Origin: Oscillospiraceae bacterium
GTDB lineage: Bacteria; Bacillota; Clostridia; Oscillospirales; Ruminococcaceae
Direction of reading: 5' to 3'
DNA: 64,000 nucleotides
NCBI GenBank assembly: GCA_017472965.1
Contig: JAFUNR010000006.1
Location: 1 to 64,000 of the forward strand
The position numbers and the translations under genes were made by a program. The notes under the pieces are model-generated. The model did not search any database, had not been told where the DNA came from, and worked only from the letters and a program-made list of their open reading frames with translations. This document shows, in pieces, positions 34,514 to 41,623 of this stretch (within the stretch, counting starts at the first letter, position 1; the number at the start of each line of letters is the position of its first letter).

Positions 34514-34547
34514 GAATGTGGAATAATTTGAAGAGGGAAGTGGAAGC

Positions 34548-35807
34548 GTGAAACTGTTCAAAGAGAGAACCGGCGGAAAGCTGGAGCACAGCGATATGAT
34601 CCGCATCGCACAGCTGCTGGTATTTGCTGCCGGTCTGCTGCTGGTGTGGAAATATTTTGATACCGTTATCGATGTGGTCGCCGCCTTTTTTAAGGTGCTT
34701 TCGCCGTTTCTCGTGGGCGGTGCCATCGCCTTTGTGCTGAATGTACCGATGCGCTCCATCGAAAAGCTGCTGTTCGGCGGCAAAAAGGCCCGCTCCATCC
34801 GCGCTTTGCAGAAAATGGCCCGTCCGGTCAGTCTGGTGCTGACACTTCTGTTCGTGGCAGCGCTGCTGGCGCTGTTCTTCGGGGTGCTGGTGCCGCGGCT
34901 GAGCGAAACGGTGGAGATCATTGCCCAGAGCGCACAGGAATTCTTCCCCAAAGCAGAAGCCTGGATCATCAAGACCTTTGAGGATAACCCCCAGATCATT
35001 GAATTTGTGAATAACCTTGAGCTGAACTGGGAAAAACTTGCATCGGATGCCGGCGATGTGCTGCAAAGCGGCATCAGTACTGTTGTCACCTCCGGTGTCA
35101 ATGCGGTGGTGGCGCTGTTCTCCGGTGTGGTCAATGCGTTTATCGGGCTGATCTTTGCCTGTTATGTGCTGGTGCAGAAGGAAAAACTGGGCAATCAGGC
35201 TTACCGGCTGCTGCACGCGGTATTCCGTCCCCGTACGGCGGATAACATCTGCGGCGTGGGCCAGCTGGCATTCAATACATTCTCCAGCTTTGTGCGCGGC
35301 CAGTGTCTGGAGGCCGCCATCCTCGGCTTACTGTTTGTGATCACCATGCCCATCTTCGGCCTGCCGTATCCGCTGATGGTGGGTGTGATCGTCACCTTTA
35401 CCGCTCTGATCCCCATTTTCGGTGCATTCATCGGCTGCGTGATCAGTGCACTGGTGATCCTGATGGTGGATCCTTTCAAGGCGCTGATATTCGTGATTCT
35501 GTTCCTTGTGCTGCAGCAGCTGGAAGGCAATCTCATTTATCCCCATGTGGTGGGCAACAGCGTGGGTCTGCCCTCCATCTGGGTGCTGGTGGCCGTCACC
35601 GTGGGCGGCAATCTGATGGGCGTGCCGGGCATGCTGCTGTTCATTCCGCTGTGCAGCGTGGGGTATGCGCTGCTGCGCAGCTGGGTCAACCGCCGCAATG
35701 CGCTGCGTACTGCCGAGGTCGCCGCACAGCAAGCCTTGACGGAGGCGAGGGGAGAGACCGGGGAAGCCGAAGCAGAAGTGCCCGAAACCGAAGGAAAAAC
35801 CGAATAA
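34548..35807 (+). CDS. AI-2E family (PerM/YtvI-like) membrane protein
   Basis: The 419-residue membrane protein has about eight helices in the AI-2E exporter-family arrangement: two helices near the N-terminus (LLVFAAGLLLVWKYF; AFFKVLSPFLVGGAIAFVLN), a long extracytoplasmic segment (about 115-190), then a block of helices with TFSSFVRGQCLEA near 245 and a glutamate/alanine-rich tail. Members are linked to signal export or ion transport; the true substrate here is unknown. The start is GTG 34548 behind GAGGGAAGTGGAAG. It is a single-gene unit with its own promoter and terminator. Confidence 0.85.
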   Translation: MKLFKERTGGKLEHSDMIRIAQLLVFAAGLLLVWKYFDTVIDVVAAFFKVLSPFLVGGAIAFVLNVPMRSIEKLLFGGKKARSIRALQKMARPVSLVLTLLFVAALLALFFGVLVPRLSETVEIIAQSAQEFFPKAEAWIIKTFEDNPQIIEFVNNLELNWEKLASDAGDVLQSGISTVVTSGVNAVVALFSGVVNAFIGLIFACYVLVQKEKLGNQAYRLLHAVFRPRTADNICGVGQLAFNTFSSFVRGQCLEAAILGLLFVITMPIFGLPYPLMVGVIVTFTALIPIFGAFIGCVISALVILMVDPFKALIFVILFLVLQQLEGNLIYPHVVGNSVGLPSIWVLVAVTVGGNLMGVPGMLLFIPLCSVGYALLRSWVNRRNALRTAEVAAQQALTEARGETGEAEAEVPETEGKTE

Positions 35808-35814
35808 AGCAATG

Positions 35815-35846
35815 AAAAAAGCTCCGCCACGCGGCGGAGCTTTTTT
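35815..35846 (+). terminator. bidirectional terminator
   Basis: AAAAAAGCTCCGCC pairs with GGCGGAGCTTTTTT around an ACGC loop, between converging genes. Confidence 0.92.
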
Positions 35847-35864
35847 GTGTGCGGATATAGCAGA

Positions 35865-36704
35865 TCAGCTGTCGTAGTTGACCTTCTCGGGCGGGGTCTC
35901 CAGTGTGGTGGGATCCTCCAGATAGTGGCGCAGACGGCGGAAGGCCAGCGCAAAATAGCTGCCGGAGGCAATGCGCTCGTCCATGACCACACCGATGGGC
36001 ATGCAGCGCTCAAAAACCACCTCGCCCTGCTTCATTTTGGTCACATAACGGGGATTGCCCAGCGCCATGCCGACACTGGTGGTGCCGAACTCGTACACAT
36101 GGTGGAAGATGTGGTTGGTACGGATACTGGCCAGATTGGTGATCAGCAGGGTGGCGTGGAACGGGCTGAAATCCACCACGGTTTTGGGCAGAATGTTGTG
36201 GCGGTCCATCCATTTTACCAGAGGAACGCCGAAGCGCAGCAGACCGGGCAGACTGGTGAAGAAGCGAACCAGCTTTTCGGTGCCGTTATCCTGCGAGGTG
36301 CGGTTTTCCTGAATGTAGGCAGCCATCTTTTCCTCCACCTGAAAGATGGTGTCGGTGGGTTCAAAGGTCACCTTGGACATGGTGCCGTGATCCTCCATGC
36401 TGCCATCCTTCAGCACCACCATGGCAACCTTGATCTCCTTGTGGGCATAGGGCTCCTTGTTCATGATGAAGCGGTTCAGACCCGGAAACTCAGAGATTAC
36501 GCGCACATATGCAGCGATGATCACCGCCAGATGGGAAAGGTTGTGCCCGCGGCGCTTGGCATCCTTCAGATAGGCTTTGATGGGATCCAGCGGGATATCG
36601 ATGGTGACCATATTCATGGCATCGTAGCGTTTGTCCATGACATGGCAGGCCACGCGGTACATGGGATCGACATTTTTCAGATGGTAGCCGTCAACTCGGT
36701 TCAT
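35865..36704 (-). CDS. chloramphenicol-acetyltransferase/2-oxoacid acyltransferase-fold protein
   Basis: The 279-residue cytoplasmic protein has the fold signature of the catalytic domain of 2-oxoacid dehydrogenase E2 and CAT enzymes: GHNLSHLAVIIAAYVRVISEFPGLNRFI near residues 53-80, a central LLITNLASIRTNHIF stretch near 188 and a closing GVVMDERIASGSYFALAF near 238. In active enzymes that last motif normally reads DHR with the catalytic His; here it reads DER. So it may have lost acetyl transfer or use another base. No lipoyl domain is present. AAAGGAG precedes the start, and a consensus promoter lies at 36771-36799. Confidence 0.75.
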   Translation of the reverse strand: MNRVDGYHLKNVDPMYRVACHVMDKRYDAMNMVTIDIPLDPIKAYLKDAKRRGHNLSHLAVIIAAYVRVISEFPGLNRFIMNKEPYAHKEIKVAMVVLKDGSMEDHGTMSKVTFEPTDTIFQVEEKMAAYIQENRTSQDNGTEKLVRFFTSLPGLLRFGVPLVKWMDRHNILPKTVVDFSPFHATLLITNLASIRTNHIFHHVYEFGTTSVGMALGNPRYVTKMKQGEVVFERCMPIGVVMDERIASGSYFALAFRRLRHYLEDPTTLETPPEKVNYDS

Positions 36705-36770
36705 AAAGAAGCTCCTTTGGATGAATGATCGGTCGGATCAATTCACATTTTGTTAACAAATTACTGCTTT

Positions 36771-36799
36771 ATTTTACACAATTTGACATAAAATTGCAA
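36771..36799 (-). promoter_or_regulatory. promoter of the acyltransferase-fold gene
   Basis: On the minus strand TTGCAA (36794-36799) and TAAAAT (36771-36776) are separated by exactly 17 bases. Confidence 0.65.
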
Positions 36800-36852
36800 C
36801 CTTTAATTCAAAGAAAACGATTTATCCCGGCACAAAAACTGTGAAAAAACTG

Positions 36853-36886
36853 TGAAAAAAGCTGCCGCAGAATATACGGCAGCTTC
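36853..36886 (-). terminator. intrinsic terminator
   Basis: On the minus strand AAGCTGCCG pairs with CGGCAGCTT, followed by a T-run. It ends the FKBP lipoprotein gene. Confidence 0.85.
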
Positions 36887-36912
36887 TTTGGATGAATATA
36901 CGGTGCAGAGAA

Positions 36913-38070
36913 TTATTCCTCGCCCTCCACGATGGCAGCGTCGGCGATCTTGGTGAAGCAGGTCTGAGCGTTGGCAGCCATGTAGGCGTAGCCCTCGCCA
37001 TAGGTGGTGATCACCTCGCCGTAGTCGGTACCCAGCAGAGCCATGACCTCAACGGAGTTCAGGCTGACATCCAGTGTCTCCACCAGAGCCTGTGTCAGCA
37101 GCATGGACTTGACCTCGGCGAGGATCTCCTCGACGTTGTTGTCCAGATAGCTTTCGATGTTGGGGTAACCGCTCCAGTTCAGCAGAACAGGCAAGGTGAC
37201 CTCGTAGGCGGCGGCGTTGACAGCCAGACTGTACAGGCGGCAGGCGGCAATATGATCGATCAGCTCACGGGGCAGCTCCTCGGTGTAGGTGGCAGCCGTG
37301 GCGATCTTGTTGGTGGCTTCGGAGTAGATGTTCTGGGTGCGGAAGTAATCGTTCATATCGGCACGCAGTTCCTCGACGGTATGAATATCGTCGCTTTCAC
37401 CCAGCGTGGCATCCACCCATTCATCGGTCAGCTCGGGATAGGTCTTTTCCGTGCCGTGGATGTAGTTGATGGTAACAACAAAAACGGCATCGCGGCCGGC
37501 CAGCTCCATGATGTTGCCGTCAGCATCGGTGGTGGCGCCGTAGCCGTCGGGGAAGGTGACTTCCACATCAAAGGTCTCGCCGGGCATATGGTCGATGATC
37601 TGGGTCAGGAAGTCGTCAATGAACTCGTTGGAGCCGGCGGTGACATCGTAACCCATACCCTCGGAGTTGCCGCCGGGGAATTCCTCGCCGTCCACAGAAC
37701 CAACGAAATCGATGTTGACCAGATCGCCCTCTTCCACGGCGCGGTCGGTGATCTCGTCAGAGACGGCATACTGCGCCAGCAGATCGTTCACCTTGGCATC
37801 CAGATCCTCTTCGGACAGGTTGATGTCGTCGGCGGTGAGGGTGACGCCCAGAATGGTCTCGGGCAGGGTAATGTACTCCCAGACATCGATATCCTTCAGG
37901 TTGCCCTTGGAATCGTAGACCTCGCCGGGGTTGACGAACAGATAATCCAGCTCGGTCAGATCGAAGCTGATGCCGTAGGGGTTCAGCCACACATAGTCGC
38001 TTTTGCCGCAGCCGGTCAGGCAGGCGAAGCACAGCAGCGCTACAAGCAGCAGACTGATAATTTTCTTCAT
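36913..38070 (-). CDS. FKBP-type/trigger-factor-like peptidyl-prolyl isomerase lipoprotein
   Basis: The 385-residue protein is an exported lipoprotein with signal peptide and lipobox LTGC (Cys near 21). An FKBP-like domain spans about residues 110-215 (GDLVNIDFVGSVDGEEFPGG, then FDVEVTFPDGYG and LAGRDAVFVVTINYI), followed by a helical C-terminal part like trigger factor's SurA-like arm (EELRADMNDYF to the end). It lacks trigger factor's ribosome-binding domain, so it likely helps folding of exported proteins on the cell surface. I chose ATG 38070 because AGGAGAA lies 11 bases upstream; the ATG three codons earlier is too close. Two further lipoproteins and a DUF4349 protein follow upstream on the same strand. 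Confidence 0.82.
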   Translation of the reverse strand: MKKIISLLLVALLCFACLTGCGKSDYVWLNPYGISFDLTELDYLFVNPGEVYDSKGNLKDIDVWEYITLPETILGVTLTADDINLSEEDLDAKVNDLLAQYAVSDEITDRAVEEGDLVNIDFVGSVDGEEFPGGNSEGMGYDVTAGSNEFIDDFLTQIIDHMPGETFDVEVTFPDGYGATTDADGNIMELAGRDAVFVVTINYIHGTEKTYPELTDEWVDATLGESDDIHTVEELRADMNDYFRTQNIYSEATNKIATAATYTEELPRELIDHIAACRLYSLAVNAAAYEVTLPVLLNWSGYPNIESYLDNNVEEILAEVKSMLLTQALVETLDVSLNSVEVMALLGTDYGEVITTYGEGYAYMAANAQTCFTKIADAAIVEGEE

Positions 38071-38271
38071 GGTGGTCATTTCTCCTGTTTTTTGTCATTT
38101 TTCCGCATAAAAGAAGCGGTGTTGCAAGTCAACAGACCTATTATACACTATTCTGTGTGAAAAGTGGATAACAATTTTGAAATTTCTTTGCATTTTTTCA
38201 AGAAAACTGCGCAAAATCCCGGTTTTGGAAGAATTTACAGTCTTTGGAGCACCTGCCGCACTGCCGGAGGT

Positions 38272-38303
38272 GCAAAAACGGAGCCCTGCGGCTCCGTTTT
38301 TGC
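38272..38303 (-). terminator. intrinsic terminator
   Basis: GCAAAAACGGAGCC pairs with GGCTCCGTTTTTGC around a CTGC loop. It separates the DUF4349 gene from the FKBP lipoprotein gene. Confidence 0.85.
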
Positions 38304-38340
38304 ATGCGATGATCGTCTTTGTACGGCGGCTCAAAAGCGT

Positions 38341-39312
38341 TTATGTCTCGTCTGCAGACGGTGCGGGCGGCACGGGCGGCACAGAGGCGGCTTTCCTTGC
38401 AGCCTTTTTCGCGCGGTGCTTTTTCGCAAGAAGCACCGTGGGTACCAGCACCGCGGCAAGCAGTGTCAGATAGGGGAAGGCTGCGATGATAAAGAACAGC
38501 AGATCCTGCAGGAACTCCACAAAGTCCTCGCCGGTATCCTTGATGACCTCCCACAGTTCCTCGCCGAAGGTGGGCTGTACCACGGTGTAGTCACGCACCT
38601 CGTACAGCGAGACCTCCACGGTGGAATAGCTGATGCGGTTGTCATAGGAATTCTTCAGCGATGCGTAATACTGCAGCTCGGCGCGCACGGTGGCAAGCCG
38701 GTCCTCGATGGTCAGCAGCTCCTCCAGTGTTTCGGCCTTTTCCATCAGCTCCAGCAGGCGCTCCTGCTGGGTCTTGAGGGATGCCAGATAGCTTTCGGTC
38801 TCGATATAGCTTTCGGTGATATCCTGCGATTTCTGCTCCAGATTGGTCACATTGGCGATACCGCTCAGCCCGCCGATGAAATCATCGAATTGGACGCTGG
38901 GGATGCGCACAGTCAGCTGCACCTCGCGGCGGCCGTAATCGTAGTCGCGGCGGGCGGATACATAGCCGCCCAGCGTGCTGACCTTTGATAGCAGAGCATT
39001 CAGCGCGGCATCGTATTCCTTGGCCTCCAGCCCCACATTGGCGCTCAGGATCACCTTGCGGCCATCCTGCGGCACCGAGATGGCGGTGGAGGGTACTGTA
39101 CCGGCGGCGGTGTCCATGGTGACGGAACCGAATTCCATGTCGGAGATAGCTTCCTCGGTTTCGACGGTGACCTCGCTCCATGCACCGGAGCTGTAGTTTT
39201 CCGTACTGGCGGCGCTGTCCTTGGCAGCGGCGCCGCAGCCGGTGAAGCTCACCGCCAGCAGTGCGGCGGCCAGCAGCAGGGAAAGAGTTTTTGCAAGCAT
39301 TCCTTTTTTCAT
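38341..39312 (-). CDS. DUF4349 lipoprotein
   Basis: The 323-residue exported protein has signal peptide and lipobox FTGC (Cys near 26), then a DUF4349 domain (about 75-300) with the phrase LTVRIPSVQFDDFIGGL near residue 130 and a predicted coiled coil around ESYLASLKTQQERLLELMEK. It ends with a membrane helix near 275-300 and a Lys/Arg-rich cytoplasmic tail. It would be anchored at both ends. Role unknown; the family resembles parts of membrane-fusion or anti-sigma-type proteins. The start is preceded by GGAGG. Confidence 0.82.
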   Translation of the reverse strand: MKKGMLAKTLSLLLAAALLAVSFTGCGAAAKDSAASTENYSSGAWSEVTVETEEAISDMEFGSVTMDTAAGTVPSTAISVPQDGRKVILSANVGLEAKEYDAALNALLSKVSTLGGYVSARRDYDYGRREVQLTVRIPSVQFDDFIGGLSGIANVTNLEQKSQDITESYIETESYLASLKTQQERLLELMEKAETLEELLTIEDRLATVRAELQYYASLKNSYDNRISYSTVEVSLYEVRDYTVVQPTFGEELWEVIKDTGEDFVEFLQDLLFFIIAAFPYLTLLAAVLVPTVLLAKKHRAKKAARKAASVPPVPPAPSADET

Positions 39313-39357
39313 AGTGTTTCCTCCTTTTTCCTATCCTTCACCGCGCGGGGCGGTGTG

Positions 39358-39723
39358 TTATTCATCGGGCAGCTGCCAGTGCACATACATCCACTGAAGC
39401 CGGGTGGTATCCACCGTGTCGCTGCCGACGGGGGTGCCGGTCAGCTGGCAGGTGTAAAAGTCCTGCAGCGGTTGTTGTGCGGGATCGGTGTAGTATTCCG
39501 TTCCCGCAAGCCCGGTGGTGTGGGCGGCGGCTTCATCCAGCACGCCGGCGTATTCATAGCCCTGTGGCAGCTCGTACACCGGCATATGCGGCGCATAAAA
39601 ATAGTTTCCTTCCAGAAAAATGCAGGGCGCAGGGGTGTTCGGTTCGGCAGGCGGCGGCGCGGCGGCACAGCCGACAGCGGCCAGAGCGAGCAGTGCGGCA
39701 AATAAAAGCAAAGAGCGTTTCAT
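39358..39723 (-). CDS. small lipoprotein of unknown function
   Basis: The 121-residue product has a short signal peptide and lipobox VGCAA (Cys 19), then a proline-rich linker and a compact domain with several tyrosines (GNYFYAPHMPVYELP). I cannot assign a family. The start ATG 39723 has AGGAGG about 7 bases upstream. It lies 45 bases upstream of the DUF4349 gene on the same strand and 66 bases downstream of another small lipoprotein, so these are probably one transcript. Confidence 0.7.
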   Translation of the reverse strand: MKRSLLLFAALLALAAVGCAAAPPPAEPNTPAPCIFLEGNYFYAPHMPVYELPQGYEYAGVLDEAAAHTTGLAGTEYYTDPAQQPLQDFYTCQLTGTPVGSDTVDTTRLQWMYVHWQLPDE

Positions 39724-39789
39724 ACACCGTTCCTCCTGTTTTAATTGTAGAGGATAAGTATCGGGTTTGCAAGTCCCGCGAAGCAAAAA

Positions 39790-40308
39790 TTACTCAGTGC
39801 CGCAGATTGCGGCAACATCCGCACCGGCAAAGGGCGTACCGAAGGCTTCCTCCAGTGCAAAACGGATCCCCGCATCCCTTCCGATATACAGGATGATGCG
39901 GTCGCCATCCAGATAGAAATGGGGAGTATCCACCCACGATACCTGCACCAGGCTCACCTCATCCCCCTCCAAAGGAAACCGGAAGCCGTAGCCGTCGGCA
40001 TCGATGCACGCAGCTTCCGCCTGCGCAGCCTTGGCGCTTTCGTAGCGGAATACCGATACCGCGTGCAGTCTGTCGCCATCCAGCTCCGCATAATAGCGCT
40101 GTGCGTGCAGAATGCCCGGCTCGGTGCTGACGGGTGTGACCGTGTGGCCGCAGCCGGTGATCAGATCCAGCACATCCTGCGGCGCATCGCCCTGCCAGCT
40201 TTCGGCGGGCGGCTCGTAAAGAACAGGCTCTTCCTGCCGCGCGGTGCAGCCGGTCAGCAGAAGAATTGCTGCGCTCAGCAGCAGAAACAGAGGGAAAAAC
40301 CGTTTCAT
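39790..40308 (-). CDS. small lipoprotein of unknown function
   Basis: The 172-residue product has a hydrophobic signal peptide and lipobox LTGC (Cys 21). The mature part has mixed alpha/beta character, with GCGHTVTPVSTEP and DTPHFYLDGDRIILYIGRD as notable stretches. No family is recognised. It is the first of three adjacent lipoprotein genes on this strand and has an AAAGGATG-type site. It is divergent from purM. Confidence 0.7.
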   Translation of the reverse strand: MKRFFPLFLLLSAAILLLTGCTARQEEPVLYEPPAESWQGDAPQDVLDLITGCGHTVTPVSTEPGILHAQRYYAELDGDRLHAVSVFRYESAKAAQAEAACIDADGYGFRFPLEGDEVSLVQVSWVDTPHFYLDGDRIILYIGRDAGIRFALEEAFGTPFAGADVAAICGTE

Positions 40309-40419
40309 GAGTCCACATCCTTTCCTTTTTCCTTACCTATAAAAACGCATACGAAAGGGGCATTCCTTCATCCGGCAGGAAAATTTTTGTGTTTTTTTCG
40401 CCGGAAAGCGGTACACATC

Positions 40420-40448
40420 TTGCAAAAAAACTGCAAAAAAGGTAACAT
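40420..40448 (+). promoter_or_regulatory. promoter of purM
   Basis: TTGCAA (40420-40425) and TAACAT (40443-40448) are spaced 17 bases, about 55 bases before the start codon. No purine riboswitch is seen here. Confidence 0.55.
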
Positions 40449-40503
40449 GATAGAGGAATACAGCAGCCGCCGTTCAAAAGGCGGCAGGGGGAGAGGATCA
40501 CAT

Positions 40504-41577
40504 ATGGAAAAAATCGAAAAGAAAGAAAAGAAATATCTGGAAAGCTATAAGGCTGCGGGCGTGGATATCGCTGCCGGTCAGAAGGCCGTCAAGCTGATGA
40601 AGGCCTCTGCCGAGCGTACCATTGTCGGCCCCGAGCTGAACAGCCGCGTGCTGGGCGCTTTTGAAGCCACCAACGGCCTGTACGATCTGACCGGCCTTGG
40701 CAATGCGCCGGTGATGGTCACCTCCACCGATGCGGTGGGCTCCAAGCTGAAGATCGCCGCCATGCTGGATAAGCATGATACCGTAGGCATCGACTGCGTG
40801 GCTATGTGTGTCAACGATCTGCTTTGCTGCGGCGCCCGTCCGCTGGTGTTCACCAACTATCTTTCCATGAGCAAGCTGGTGCCCGAACAGGCGGATGCCA
40901 TCGTCGCCGGTGTGGCCGAGGGCTGCATCCAGAGCGGCTGTGCACTGCTGGGCGGCAAAACCGCCGAAATGCCGGATTTCTATGCCGCCGGGCAGACCGG
41001 TCAGTACGATCTGGCCGGTGTGGCGGTGGGCGTTGTGGAACGCAGCCGCCGTATCAACGGCAGCGGCGTGCGCCGCGGGGATGTCATTCTGGGTCTGGCC
41101 AGCTCCGGCATCCATGCCAACGGCTACGCGCTGGTGCGCAAGGTGTTCCAGATCGAGGAAAAAGGTCTTGACCGCTTTGAGACCGTGCTTGGCCGGTCGC
41201 TGGGCGAGGTGCTGATGGATCCCAGCCGTATCTATGTTAAGCCCATTCTGGCTCTGCTGGAGGAAATTCAGGTCAAAAGCATCTGCCATATCACCAAAGG
41301 CGGTCTGTATCTGAATGTGCCCCGCAGCCTGCCGGAGGGCCTGACCGCCCGCATCAATATGGCTGCTCTCAAGACCCAGTCCATCTTCCATCTGATACAG
41401 CGTGTGGGCAACATTCCCCAGAAGGATATGTTCGCCACCTTCAACATGGGTGTGGGTATGACTGTCACTGTCGCGCCCGAGGATGTGGAAGAATCGCTGC
41501 GCATCCTGCGTGCCGCAGGCGAAAAAGTAAGTATCATCGGCGAGGTCGTTGCCGGTGACGAGATGATCCTGGACTGA
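40504..41577 (+). CDS. purM: phosphoribosylformylglycinamidine cyclo-ligase (AIR synthetase)
   Basis: This cytoplasmic enzyme makes aminoimidazole ribotide from FGAM and ATP, step five of purine synthesis. The 357-residue product has the PurM landmarks DIAAGQKAVKLMK near residue 20, STDAVGSKLKIA near 80, DCVAMCVNDLLCCGARPL near 100, LLGGKTAEMPDFY near 150 and FNMGVGMTVTV near 315. The glycine-rich motif usually read as HITGGG is HITKGG here, which departs from the norm, so PurM-like activity should be confirmed. The start ATG 40504 follows GAGAGGATCACAT. No other pur gene adjoins it, unlike the usual pur operon. Confidence 0.85.
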   Translation: MEKIEKKEKKYLESYKAAGVDIAAGQKAVKLMKASAERTIVGPELNSRVLGAFEATNGLYDLTGLGNAPVMVTSTDAVGSKLKIAAMLDKHDTVGIDCVAMCVNDLLCCGARPLVFTNYLSMSKLVPEQADAIVAGVAEGCIQSGCALLGGKTAEMPDFYAAGQTGQYDLAGVAVGVVERSRRINGSGVRRGDVILGLASSGIHANGYALVRKVFQIEEKGLDRFETVLGRSLGEVLMDPSRIYVKPILALLEEIQVKSICHITKGGLYLNVPRSLPEGLTARINMAALKTQSIFHLIQRVGNIPQKDMFATFNMGVGMTVTVAPEDVEESLRILRAAGEKVSIIGEVVAGDEMILD

Positions 41578-41623
41578 ATCGGAAAAAGAAAAGGGACGGA
41601 TGTTTAAAAACAGGAGAATGTAT

